Positions 56,140 through 64,000 of a stretch of 64,000 bases of DNA are shown piece by piece. The DNA lies in contig NZ_JACCCJ010000001.1 in NCBI RefSeq assembly GCF_013410105.1, forward strand, positions 1,612,001 through 1,676,000, in the 5' to 3' direction. Numbering within the stretch: the stretch's first letter is position 1; every line of letters starts with the position of its first letter. The notes beneath the pieces were generated by a model. That model did not search any database. It had not been told where the DNA came from and saw nothing but the letters and a program-made list of their open reading frames with translations. The DNA is from Sphingopyxis sp. JAI108 (GTDB lineage Bacteria; Pseudomonadota; Alphaproteobacteria; Sphingomonadales; Sphingomonadaceae). Made by a program: the position numbers and the translations under genes.

Positions 56140-56670
56140 ATGCAGCTTACCACCCCAGCGCGCATCGTCGGCGGGACGATCGGCCTTGGTGCCATACTCA
56201 CCGCGCCCTTATTTGCCGCCGCGCCGGGGACGATGGACGTCGCGGTCAATATTCCGCGGCTGAAGGTCGCCGAATATCACAAGCCCTATGTCGCGATCTG
56301 GGTCGAGAAGGAGGGCGCGAAGCCGAGGACCGTGGCGGTCTGGTACGATTACGACATGAAGGCGAACGAAGGCACGAAGTGGCTTCGCGACGTGCGCCAG
56401 TGGTGGCGCGCCGCGGGCCGTTCGATGACTTTCCCCGCGAACGGGATCACCGGCGCGACGCGCGCACCGGGCGCGCACAAAATCTCCTTCACGCGCGCGC
56501 AGCTCGGCGCGTCCGCGCCCGGCCAGTACATGCTGGTGATCGAGGCGGCCCGCGAAGTGGGTGGCCGCGAACTTCTGCGTATCCCCTTTACCTGGCCCGC
56601 AAAGGCCGGAGCGGGCGGACGCGCCGCGGGAAAAAGTGAATTGGGGGCCGTCTCGGTTTCCTTCCGTTAA
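56140..56670 (+). CDS. DUF2271 protein with an ApbE flavinylation motif
   Basis: A 176-residue exported protein of the DUF2271 family: signal peptide, then MDVAVNIPRLKVAEYHKPYVAIWVE, VWYDYDMKANEGTKWL and W-rich RQWWRAAG. The sequence NGITGAT at residues 101-107 fits the consensus at which ApbE attaches FMN by a phosphoester bond to the last Thr (Thr107), and an ApbE gene is in the same operon. A covalent-flavin electron-transfer protein of the periplasm is the likely identity; this is inference from motif and context. Confidence 0.85.
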   Translation: MQLTTPARIVGGTIGLGAILTAPLFAAAPGTMDVAVNIPRLKVAEYHKPYVAIWVEKEGAKPRTVAVWYDYDMKANEGTKWLRDVRQWWRAAGRSMTFPANGITGATRAPGAHKISFTRAQLGASAPGQYMLVIEAAREVGGRELLRIPFTWPAKAGAGGRAAGKSELGAVSVSFR

Positions 56671-56688
56671 GCAGGAAAGGACAGGGTG

Positions 56689-57522
56689 ATGAACAAGGGT
56701 TTTTGGGGCTTCGCAGCGGGGGCGGCGCTTGCCGCGATCGCCACCGTCCCGGCATCGGCGCACCGTCAGTGGATGCTGCCGTCGTCGACCGTTCTGTCGG
56801 GCGACGATGTCTGGGTCACGGTCGACGCCGCGATATCGAACGATCTTTTCTACTTCGAACATCATCCGATGCGCCTCGACGCGCTGAAGGCATGGGCGCC
56901 TGACGGCAGCGAGGCGGCGATCGAGAACAAGGCGACCGGGCGCTATCGCAGCACCTTCGACGTCCATCTGACGCAGAAGGGGACGTGGCGGATCGCGTCG
57001 GTATCCGACGGCGTGATGGGCAGCTATGACCTGAACGGCAAGACCGAGCGCCTGCCGCGCGGCACGACGACCGCGAACCTCGCCGAGCGTATCCCCGCGG
57101 GCGCGACCAATGTGCGGACCGCCGAAGCGAACAATCGCAACGAGATTTTCGTGACCGTCGGCGAGCCGACCGTGACGCTGTTCGAACCGACGGGGAAGGG
57201 GATCGAGCTGGTCCCTGTCACGCATCCGAACGACCTGATCGCGGGCGAGGTGGCGACGTTCCAGTTCCTGCTCGACGGCAAGCCCGCGGCGGGCCTGCCC
57301 GTCACGGTGATCCCCGGCGGCATCCGTTATCGCGACCAGCTCGGCCAGATGGACCTTCAGACGGGTAGCGACGGCAAGATCGAGATCAATTGGACGGGCC
57401 CCGGCCTCTATTGGCTGAACGTCACGACGCCGCGCACGGCGCGCGAAGAAGGCGCCGCGGCACTGGCAGGGCCGCAGCGCCGCGCGAGCTATGTCACGAC
57501 GATCGAGGTACTCGCGCCCTGA
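56689..57522 (+). CDS. DUF4198 periplasmic protein
   Basis: A 277-residue exported protein: signal peptide ending ASA, then HRQWMLPSSTVLSGDDVWVTVDAAISNDLF, the DUF4198 pattern, with a beta-sandwich body and TVTLFEPTGKGIELVPVTHPNDLIAGE in the middle. Members of this family are often found with TonB-linked metal uptake and may bind a metal or surface ligand. ATG 56689 is taken; a GTG three bases earlier is also possible. Confidence 0.85.
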   Translation: MNKGFWGFAAGAALAAIATVPASAHRQWMLPSSTVLSGDDVWVTVDAAISNDLFYFEHHPMRLDALKAWAPDGSEAAIENKATGRYRSTFDVHLTQKGTWRIASVSDGVMGSYDLNGKTERLPRGTTTANLAERIPAGATNVRTAEANNRNEIFVTVGEPTVTLFEPTGKGIELVPVTHPNDLIAGEVATFQFLLDGKPAAGLPVTVIPGGIRYRDQLGQMDLQTGSDGKIEINWTGPGLYWLNVTTPRTAREEGAAALAGPQRRASYVTTIEVLAP

Positions 57523-57533
57523 CCGACCGCATA

Positions 57534-58481
57534 TTGATCCCTCGCGCGTTGACGCCTGCCGCCTTCGCCGGGTGCGACGCGCGGGCAGGGATCGAACGCT
57601 TCGCCGGCGAGAGCATGGGGACGAGCTGGTCGCTGCAGGCGGTGGCGCCGCCCGCCTCGACCCTGCACGGCGTCGAGGCGGCGCTTGCTCTCGTTGTCGA
57701 ACAGATGAGCCAGTGGGAAGCGGAATCCGATCTCTCGCGCTTCAATCGCGCGCGCGCCGGCGTATGGCGCGAGGTGCCGGACGAACTCACCCATGTCGTG
57801 AAGGCGGCGCTTCGAATCGCGCGCGCCAGTGGCGGCGCTTTCGACGCGGGCCTCGGCCGCCTGACCGAAGCATGGGGCTTCGGCAGCGCGGGGGCTGTCG
57901 ATAGTGCGCCGCCCCCGACCAGCGCGTCCGCCGCAAGGACGATCGATTTCGATCGCGCGACGCGGCGCATCCGGCGCGGCGAAGGCGCGGCGCTCGACCT
58001 CTCGGGGATCGCCAAGGGCTATGCCGTCGATCTTGCCGCCGACTGGCTGTTCGACATCGGCGTGCGCCACTTCCTGCTCGAACTTGGGGGCGAACTGCGT
58101 GGCGAGGGGATCCGTCCAGACGGACAGCCCTGGTGGGTCGATGTAGAAATGCCGCCGACGGCATCGCTCGCGCCGTGGCGCATCGCGCTGCACGACCTGT
58201 CGGTGGCGACCTCGGGCAATTATCGGCGGGGCTTCAGCGCGGGTGGTCAGCATTATTCGCACAGCTTCGATCCCGCGACCGGACGCCCCATCGTCAACGG
58301 CGTCGCATCGGTGACGGTACTGCACCGCAGCTGCATGATCGCCGACGGCTGGGCGACGGCGTTGACCGTGCTGGGCCCCGAAGCAGCGATAGCGTTGGCC
58401 GATAAGCAGGAACTGGCCGCGTGCGTGGTCGCGGGCGACCGCGAATATGTCTCGCGCGCGTGGCGCGCGATGCTGGATTAA
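57534..58481 (+). CDS. apbE: FAD:protein FMN transferase
   Basis: ApbE-type flavin transferase that moves FMN from FAD to Thr or Ser in target proteins. The motifs are [44 protein letters not shown] and [11 protein letters not shown]. No ATG fits; a TTG at 57534 gives 315 residues with a weak signal-like start, while CTG or later TTG codons are alternatives, so the start is uncertain. Its likely substrate is the DUF2271 protein two genes upstream. It overlaps piuC by four bases, converging. Confidence 0.87.
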   Translation: MIPRALTPAAFAGCDARAGIERFAGESMGTSWSLQAVAPPASTLHGVEAALALVVEQMSQWEAESDLSRFNRARAGVWREVPDELTHVVKAALRIARASGGAFDAGLGRLTEAWGFGSAGAVDSAPPPTSASAARTIDFDRATRRIRRGEGAALDLSGIAKGYAVDLAADWLFDIGVRHFLLELGGELRGEGIRPDGQPWWVDVEMPPTASLAPWRIALHDLSVATSGNYRRGFSAGGQHYSHSFDPATGRPIVNGVASVTVLHRSCMIADGWATALTVLGPEAAIALADKQELAACVVAGDREYVSRAWRAMLD

Positions 58482-59161
58482 CTGTCCGCCCAGAGCCGCA
58501 GCAGATTGTGATAGACGCCGGTGAGTTCGATCACCGAGCGGTCCTTGCCGCCGAGTTCGCCGGTCAGCCGCTGCACTGCGCGATCGAGGTCGAACAATGT
58601 CCGGCGCTTCTCGGCATCGCGGACCATCGATTGCAGCCAGAAGAAGGAGGCGACGCGCCGCCCGCGCGTGATCGGCGTGACGCGGTGCAGGCTCGACGAG
58701 GGATAGACGACCGCGTGACCGGCGGACAGTTTGACGCGCTGGACGCCATAATGATCCTCGATCAGCAATTCGCCGCCGTCGTAATCCTCGGGCGCTTCGA
58801 GGAAGACGGTGATCGACAGGTCGCTGCGGATGCGGAAATCGCTGCCGCGCTTGAGGCGGATCGCATTATCGACATGCGTGTCGAATAGCTGCCCGGCCCC
58901 GTAACGATTGAACAGCGGCGGGTAGATTTTGAGCGGAAGTGCCGAGGCGAAGAAGATCGGGGAGCGGCCGAGTGCTTCGAGGATCATTCGCCCCGCCTGC
59001 TTGGCGGCCTCGCCATCCTCGGGCAATTGCTCGTTCTGCTTGGCGAGCGCCGACTGGTGGCCCGACGTCGCATTGCCGTCGATCCATTCGGCGGCATCGA
59101 TGATCGCGCGGATGTCCGCCACTTCGGCTGGGGAGAGCAGGTCGGGAACGGCAATCAGCAT
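58478..59161 (-). CDS. piuC: Fe(II)-dependent 2-oxoglutarate oxygenase (PiuC/PKHD-type hydroxylase)
   Basis: A 227-residue dioxygenase usually adjacent to siderophore receptors. The iron ligands are His and Asp in FDTHVDNA and a second His in HRVTPITRG, with [14 protein letters not shown] following. The role in iron uptake is unknown. It lies 91 bases downstream of the receptor, separated by a strong hairpin. Confidence 0.9.
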   Translation of the reverse strand: MLIAVPDLLSPAEVADIRAIIDAAEWIDGNATSGHQSALAKQNEQLPEDGEAAKQAGRMILEALGRSPIFFASALPLKIYPPLFNRYGAGQLFDTHVDNAIRLKRGSDFRIRSDLSITVFLEAPEDYDGGELLIEDHYGVQRVKLSAGHAVVYPSSSLHRVTPITRGRRVASFFWLQSMVRDAEKRRTLFDLDRAVQRLTGELGGKDRSVIELTGVYHNLLRLWADS

Positions 59162-59214
59162 CGGTAGTGTGTTCCTTACCCTCCGGCGCTGCCACAGCTT
59201 GTGCCGGGGATCAA

Positions 59215-59245
59215 TGCCGGGAGCGGCGCCGGGCCGCTCCCGGCA
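59215..59245 (-). terminator. Strong hairpin after the siderophore-type receptor
   Basis: TGCCGGGAGCGGC-GCCGG-GCCGCTCCCGGCA is a perfect 13-base-pair stem with a 5-base loop, 7 bases past the receptor stop. On the minus strand it is followed only by TTGATCC, so it may leave some read-through into piuC. Confidence 0.6.
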
Positions 59246-59252
59246 AGGTTCG

Positions 59253-61622
59253 TTAAAGCCCGACCGTCAGGGTCAGCACCGCAGACCGCGCGTCGCCGGG
59301 GGTCGCCCAGCCATTGTTGCGGATGCGGGTGAAATAGAGCTTGTCGGTGAAATTCTTCACGTTGAGCTGTGCCGAAATCCGGTCGGTGAAATCATAGGCC
59401 AGATAGGCGTTGTGAACCCAGTAATCGTCCGACTGGAACAGCTCCGGATCGGCCGTTGCCGTCGGCAGGTTAAAGGTGAATTTGCCCTGATAGGTCGCTC
59501 CATATCCGATCTTCAGCCCGAACGGCAGTTCATAGGTGGTGAACAGGCTGCCCGAATGTTTGGGTGTGTTCTGGATCCGCGCGCCGGCGACCGGATCGGG
59601 GAAGGCGGGCGAGTTGGTGCAGGCGCCTTCGCCGGGATTGGCGAGGCAGTAATCGGACACCGACTGCAAAATCTCGCTGTCGAGATAGGTATAGTTGGCG
59701 GTGATCGACCAGCCGGGAAGGATCTGCCCGACGGCGCTCAGCGCGATGCCGTCGACGCGCGAATGGCCGTCGAGCACCTGATCGGGCAGCGTCGGATCGC
59801 CCGAATTGACGCGATAGCTGTCGCGCTCGTTGCGGAACGCCGCGGCGCTCAGCAGCAGGCGGCCGCCCGCGACCTCGGCCTTCACGCCGATCTCGTAATT
59901 CTTCGCGCTTTCCGGTTTGACGTTGCAATTGCCGTTGGTTGCGGCCTCTGAACAACTGCCGTTGACCGACGCCTGCGAGGGCGTCTTGGAATTGCCGTAG
60001 GCGGCATAGAGGGTGACGGCCTCGACCGGTTTGTAAACGAGTCCGATGCGATAGGAAAAGAGGTTGTCGCTATACTCGGTCGGGGTCGTGATGCCCAAGC
60101 CGTTGCGGTTCGATCCGCTGCTCTTTTCATAACGGACACCGCCGTTGAGTTCGAACTTGCCGAGCTTCATCGCGTCGAACAGATAGAGTGAATAATTGTC
60201 GACCTCGCCGCGCTGGCGGCCGGTGTAGGTGAAATTGACCGGCCCTTCATAGACATTGCTGCCATAAGAGAAGCCGTCGGGGAGCGCGGGGCCGACGACC
60301 ACCTCGTTCGGGTTGGCGATGTTGACCAGCGGATAGCGGCTATAGAAGGGCGTGCCGTCGGCGTTGCGCAGCGCATTGCCGTTGTTGAGCGTATATTTCT
60401 CCCACAATGCCGAGGCGCCGACAACGAGCGTATGTTCGATCGCGCCGGTGTTGAACGTGCCGCGCAGGTCGACCTGGTCGTACATCAGCTCGTTCGTCGA
60501 ATCGCGGAGCGTCCCGCGCGGGCCGCCGATGTAATAATAGCCGTCGGGCACGGTGAAGCTGCCGAAGCCGTTGACGTTGATCGTGCAGCTGTCGCCTCGC
60601 GGCGTCACACCGGTCGAAAGGCAATAAGTGCCTTGCGGCGGGCCCACGACGGTCAGCTGGCTGACCTTCTGCCAGCGCGCCAGATTGCGGATCGACCAGT
60701 TGTCGCTGAATTCATGTTCGACGATCGCGGTCGCCTGATCGACCGTGATTTCCTGTCGATCGACATTGCGGTAACCGAAATAATCGCTGCGGTGGACGCC
60801 CGGGATCAGGCCATCGTAATAGGGCACGCCATATTGCGGGATATTGTCGTCTTCCTGATGCAGATATTGCAGCGTCAGCTTGGTCGGTCCCGCCATGCCG
60901 ATGCTGATCGACGGCGCGACGCCCCAACGCTTGTAGTTATCGACATCGCGTCCTGGCACGTCATTCTTGTGCGCCATCGCGTTGAGCCGCACCGCGATCA
61001 GGTCGTTGACGCGGAGGTTCGCGTCGACCGTGCCGCGGTAATAATTGTCGGTGCCGATGCCCGCGGTGCCGACGACGCGCGTCTCGTCGAGCGGGCGCTT
61101 GGTGACGATGTTGATCGATCCGCCGACCGATCCGGCGCCACTCTGCACCGAATTGGCGCCGTTGACGATTTCGAGCTGTTCGAGGTTGAACGAATCCGAC
61201 CGGTTATAGGCGGCGCTGTCGCGCACGCCGTCCTGCGTGATGTCGCTGCCCGCCGAATAGCCGCGGAAGTTGATCGAATCGGCGGGCGGTGAGCCGCCTT
61301 CGGCTGCGCCAAAGGTGATGCCGGGGACCGTCGAGAGCATGTCGCGCAGCGTCAGCAGATTCTGCTGCTCGATCGTCTCGCCAGTGATAACGGTCACCGT
61401 TTGCGGCGTGTCGCGCACCGGACGCGTCGATTTCGGCGATTCCTGCTGCGTCTGATAATGCTGCCCGGTGACGATGATCTGCTCGCGTTCGTCGCGGCGT
61501 TCGCGCTCGGACTGCTGTTCGGAAGACGCGTCGGCACCCGTATCGGCCGCCATGGCCGCAGTGCTGATCAGGCTGCCGACGCAGGAGAGCGCCAGGAAAG
61601 TGGCGGACGTCGTTGGCTTCAC
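59253..61622 (-). CDS. TonB-dependent siderophore receptor
   Basis: A 789-residue outer-membrane receptor: signal peptide ending AAMA, TonB-box-like EQIIVTGQH, and plug domain [18 protein letters not shown], the sequence found in catecholate/hydroxamate receptor types (FhuE/FiuA-like). [21 protein letters not shown] and a [14 protein letters not shown] motif follow, and the barrel ends AVLTLTVGL. The start is GTG at 61622 with AAGGGGTAAGAG before it. Two Fur-box-like sites lie in front. Which siderophore it takes up is unknown. Confidence 0.92.
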   Translation of the reverse strand: MKPTTSATFLALSCVGSLISTAAMAADTGADASSEQQSERERRDEREQIIVTGQHYQTQQESPKSTRPVRDTPQTVTVITGETIEQQNLLTLRDMLSTVPGITFGAAEGGSPPADSINFRGYSAGSDITQDGVRDSAAYNRSDSFNLEQLEIVNGANSVQSGAGSVGGSINIVTKRPLDETRVVGTAGIGTDNYYRGTVDANLRVNDLIAVRLNAMAHKNDVPGRDVDNYKRWGVAPSISIGMAGPTKLTLQYLHQEDDNIPQYGVPYYDGLIPGVHRSDYFGYRNVDRQEITVDQATAIVEHEFSDNWSIRNLARWQKVSQLTVVGPPQGTYCLSTGVTPRGDSCTINVNGFGSFTVPDGYYYIGGPRGTLRDSTNELMYDQVDLRGTFNTGAIEHTLVVGASALWEKYTLNNGNALRNADGTPFYSRYPLVNIANPNEVVVGPALPDGFSYGSNVYEGPVNFTYTGRQRGEVDNYSLYLFDAMKLGKFELNGGVRYEKSSGSNRNGLGITTPTEYSDNLFSYRIGLVYKPVEAVTLYAAYGNSKTPSQASVNGSCSEAATNGNCNVKPESAKNYEIGVKAEVAGGRLLLSAAAFRNERDSYRVNSGDPTLPDQVLDGHSRVDGIALSAVGQILPGWSITANYTYLDSEILQSVSDYCLANPGEGACTNSPAFPDPVAGARIQNTPKHSGSLFTTYELPFGLKIGYGATYQGKFTFNLPTATADPELFQSDDYWVHNAYLAYDFTDRISAQLNVKNFTDKLYFTRIRNNGWATPGDARSAVLTLTVGL

Positions 61623-61660
61623 GGCTCTTACCCCTTTTTGTTATGGACGAGGCGCCGCTA

Positions 61661-61709
61661 TTGCGAGTTAATCGCAGAGTCAAATAATATTGCGAGGCAT
61701 TCGCGATAA
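61661..61709 (-). promoter_or_regulatory. Fur-box-like sites before the siderophore receptor
   Basis: TTGCGAGGCATTCGCGATAA at 61690-61709 shares 16 of 20 bases with the box before the PepSY gene, and a second palindromic copy, TTGCGAGTTAATCGCA, lies at 61661-61676. Both are between the TonB-like gene and the receptor start, pointing to iron control of the receptor. Confidence 0.6.
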
Positions 61710-61733
61710 GTTGGCGATTGCAGGATGCGCGAA

Positions 61734-62459
61734 CTAGCGCGGCGGTTCGAGCCACCACGTCTGCCGCCAGCCATATTGGCTCGCGATCGGGTCGCCCGCG
61801 GCATCGGTCGCAGGCTTGAAGCGAAAGCGCGCCTCGATCAGGGCACAGGTCGTCCGGTCCAGCGACGCATCGCCGCTTGATCGCGTCACGCGGCAGCCGC
61901 TGACGCGGCCGCTCGCTTCGATCGTGAACCGCACCTCGACTTCGCCGCCCGCCCTCGCGCGGCTTGCTTCGCGCGGATAATCGCGGTCACGGATCGCGCC
62001 GCTCCGCCACACGGCGCTGGTGCCGCCGCCGGTGCCGCTTCCCGCGCCGCCGGCACCGGTGCCGTCGCCGCGCCCGCCTGCTCCCGATCCCGGTCCGGAG
62101 TTCGGTGCGGCGCCCGCCGACGCATCGCTCCCTGCGCCGGGGTTCGGCGCGGCCGTGACGGGTGGGATGACCGGTGGCAGCTTGGGCGGCGGCGCGGCAA
62201 CCGCTGCGGCCGTGGCCTTCTTGTTGATGGCCGACGCCTTGCCGCTGGCCTTTTCGCTTGGTGTCTTCGCTGGCCGAGCCTGTGAGCGCGGCTGCTGCGG
62301 TGCGGGGATCGCGATCGTCGTGATCGCTTCGCTCGCCTTGCGAACGAGGCTGAGGTCGAGGCCGCTCGCAAGGCCGAAACCGACCGCAACGACGATCGTC
62401 AGCGCGCTTGCGCCGGCCAATGCCCGCTGCCTTGTCGATACCTTCCCCGTATACGCCAT
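61734..62459 (-). CDS. Energy transducer TonB-like protein
   Basis: A 241-residue protein with one N-terminal helix (LAGASALTIVVAVGFGLASG), a long Pro/Gly/Ala-rich linker including GGRGDGTGAGGAGSGTGGG, and a C-terminal TonB fold (REASRARAGGEVEVRFTIEASGRVSGCRVTRSSG). It is likely to power the siderophore receptor downstream. ATG 62459 follows GAGAGG; an earlier ATG at 62474 is possible. Confidence 0.85.
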   Translation of the reverse strand: MAYTGKVSTRQRALAGASALTIVVAVGFGLASGLDLSLVRKASEAITTIAIPAPQQPRSQARPAKTPSEKASGKASAINKKATAAAVAAPPPKLPPVIPPVTAAPNPGAGSDASAGAAPNSGPGSGAGGRGDGTGAGGAGSGTGGGTSAVWRSGAIRDRDYPREASRARAGGEVEVRFTIEASGRVSGCRVTRSSGDASLDRTTCALIEARFRFKPATDAAGDPIASQYGWRQTWWLEPPR

Positions 62460-62505
62460 CGCGCCGCCTCTCATCGCGCGCCGCAGCGCGCAACCGGCGA
62501 CGGGT

Positions 62506-63375
62506 CTAAAGGAATTCGTCTAGCGTGGACATGAACCGGTCGAACTGGTCGTGGTGCAGCCAGTGGCCGGCATTTTCGAACTCGATCACCTTCGCGGTGT
62601 TGAAATGCTCGAGCCGCCCGTCCTTCTCGGGGTTCGAGGCCCAGCTGTTCGCGCCATATAGGAGCAGGGTGGGGCAGGTGATCGCACCCCACAACGCGGC
62701 GATATCGGCGTGCGGCATGTCGAAGGCGGGCCAGACGTTGAGGTAATTGTCGAATTTCCAGCTCCACGTGCCGTCCTCGTTGCGGCTGATGCCGTGGATC
62801 GTGAGGTGCCGCGCCTGCGCCTCGGTCAGATAGCTGTTCTCGCCCATCATCCGCGCCAGCGCGTCGTCGAGCGTTGCGTAGCGGCGCGGGGTGCGCCCTG
62901 CGGCCTGACGCTTGTCGTCGATCCATTTGCGGAAACGCTCGGCATAGCCGGTTTTCGCGCGCTCGGCGATGACCTTGGGCGAAGGACCGAGCCCCTCGAT
63001 CGCGACGAGCTTGCGGACATTGTCCGGATAGAGGCCCGTATAGCGCAATGCGATATTGCCGCCCATCGAATGCGCGACGATCGAGATCGGGCCGAGGTCA
63101 AGCTGATGGATCAGCTGCGCGAGGTCATAGACGAAACCGTCCATGTCGTAATTGCCGTCGGGCGACCAGGCGCTGTCGCCATGTCCGCGCAAATCCGGCG
63201 CGATGATATGATAGCGGCCCTTCAGCTTTTCGGCGACCCAGTCCCAGTTACGGCAATGGTCGCGCCCACCATGGACGAGCAGTAACGGTGGTGCGCCCCG
63301 GTTGCCCCAATCGACATAATGCAGCTTCAGCCGCTGCGAGATGAAGCTGTTCGAGGTGGGGCCGGCACTTGCCAT
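62506..63375 (-). CDS. Alpha/beta hydrolase
   Basis: A 289-residue alpha/beta hydrolase. The oxyanion region LLLVHGGRDHCRNWD, the nucleophile Ser in VAHSMGGN and His in ENAGHWLHHD are visible; the acid lies near LLYGANSW. The pattern resembles the epoxide hydrolase / haloalkane dehalogenase / 3-oxoadipate enol-lactonase group, but the substrate is unknown. ATG 63375 is taken. Confidence 0.85.
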   Translation of the reverse strand: MASAGPTSNSFISQRLKLHYVDWGNRGAPPLLLVHGGRDHCRNWDWVAEKLKGRYHIIAPDLRGHGDSAWSPDGNYDMDGFVYDLAQLIHQLDLGPISIVAHSMGGNIALRYTGLYPDNVRKLVAIEGLGPSPKVIAERAKTGYAERFRKWIDDKRQAAGRTPRRYATLDDALARMMGENSYLTEAQARHLTIHGISRNEDGTWSWKFDNYLNVWPAFDMPHADIAALWGAITCPTLLLYGANSWASNPEKDGRLEHFNTAKVIEFENAGHWLHHDQFDRFMSTLDEFL

Positions 63376-63483
63376 CGGTTCGTCCTTGCTGTCTGTTCCA
63401 GTTTCAAAAGGCGACTGGTTCCGATCCGTCAACCCCGGATCGTCCGGATCGCCATCCACAGCGAGAGAGAGAGGACGAGCGCG

Positions 63484-64000
63484 ATGTCGACATTTCGGGA
63501 TAATCTGCTGGCGGGAAAGACGGCCTTCGTCGCAGGCGGCACGAGCGGCATCAATCTGGGCATCGCGAAGCGCTTCGCCGAACTCGGCGCGAAGGTCGCG
63601 GTGGCCGGACGCGATCCCGACAAGGCGGCGCGCGCGGCGGCGGAAATCGGCAGCGGCGCGCTCGGCCTGTCGGGCGATGTGCGCGATTATGACGCGATCC
63701 GCGGTGTGATGCAGCGTGTGGCGGACGCCTTCGGTCCAATGGATATCGTGATTTCGGGTGCCGCAGGCAATTTCCTCGCGCCGGTGCTGGGCATGTCGGC
63801 CAATGCGTTTCGCACGGTCGTCGATATCGATCTCAACGGCACCTTCAACGTGTTCCGCGGCTGTCACGACCTGCTCAATCGGCCGGGCGCGTCGCTGATC
63901 GCGATCACGGCGGGGCAGGCGGTCAACGCGTCGGCGCTGCAGGCCCACGCCTGCGCCGCGAAGGCAGGGATCAACCAGTTGATTCGCGTGCTCGCGCTCG
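63484..64000 (+). CDS. SDR, 2,4-dienoyl-CoA reductase-like (3' end outside window)
   Basis: The first 172 residues of a short-chain dehydrogenase. The nucleotide motif is GGTSGINLGIA and RDPDKAARAA suggests NADP(H). The region that normally holds the Tyr of YxxxK reads QAHACAAKAGINQL, with His/Ala and a kept Lys; peroxisomal-type 2,4-dienoyl-CoA reductases also lack this Tyr. The divergent gap to the hydrolase is 108 bases. Confidence 0.82.
   Translation, partial: MSTFRDNLLAGKTAFVAGGTSGINLGIAKRFAELGAKVAVAGRDPDKAARAAAEIGSGALGLSGDVRDYDAIRGVMQRVADAFGPMDIVISGAAGNFLAPVLGMSANAFRTVVDIDLNGTFNVFRGCHDLLNRPGASLIAITAGQAVNASALQAHACAAKAGINQLIRVLAL

Overview
The window is GC-rich, densely packed chromosomal DNA from an alphaproteobacterium, most likely a sphingomonad (Sphingopyxis-like is my best guess). 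The support is a CcrM-type GANTC methyltransferase with a GANTC-rich promoter, alphaproteobacterial palindromic intergenic repeats, many TonB-dependent receptors, a three-subunit proton-translocating transhydrogenase (PntAA/AB/B), an HPr-rel-A operon, a DUF1134 (EipA-type) protein and frequent GTG/TTG starts with 4-base ATGA/GTGA gene overlaps. I see no prophage, insertion sequence or CRISPR. The only island-like stretch is a small, visibly AT-richer segment at about 26.6-28.3 kb. No gene-free stretch exceeds 300 bases.

Layout. 0-5.5 kb: the 5'-part of a dicarboxylate/amino-acid symporter gene (minus strand), glmM, a zinc-ribbon DUF1272 gene, a thiD gene fused to a VOC/glyoxalase domain, rnhB and an SDR. 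5.5-10.6 kb: ccrM behind eight GANTC sites, folP, an SRPBCC-ArsR pair with an inverted-repeat operator, and an NtrC-like regulator with altered sigma54 motifs. 10.8-15.3 kb: a small cytochrome oxidase subunit IV gene and the pnt genes, with a PH-domain and a fasciclin gene lying between pntAA and pntAB. 15.3-21.5 kb: a racemase homologue, DUF2147, a beta-helix protein plus diheme cytochrome pair, maleylacetoacetate isomerase and a TonB receptor. 21.6-24.2 kb: an overlapping MarR / PqqD-like / HprK-related kinase A / nucleotidyltransferase operon (HPr-rel-A system). 24.2-30.1 kb: gph, glmU and glmS, with a lipoprotein and a VapBC-like toxin-antitoxin pair lodged between glmU and glmS. Together with glmM at the start, the window carries all three dedicated UDP-GlcNAc genes.

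30-40 kb holds mixed metabolic genes, a divergent LysE/Lrp pair and a TonB receptor with a companion secreted protein. 40-48 kb: argD-argF-hslO, queC-queE, lipB and two paralogous membrane proteins. 48-53 kb: trmL-hemF, the bc1 complex (petABC) and apt. 53-55.3 kb: a membrane protein, RidA, DUF1134 and tRNA-Ser(GCT).

55.4-62.5 kb is an iron and flavin locus: PepSY-type membrane protein, DUF2271, DUF4198 and an ApbE flavin transferase on the plus strand, facing piuC, a siderophore-type TonB receptor and a TonB-like protein on the minus strand. The two arms share a Fur-box-like 20-mer, and the DUF2271 protein carries an ApbE flavinylation motif (NGITGAT). The window ends with an alpha/beta hydrolase and a truncated 2,4-dienoyl-CoA-reductase-like SDR.
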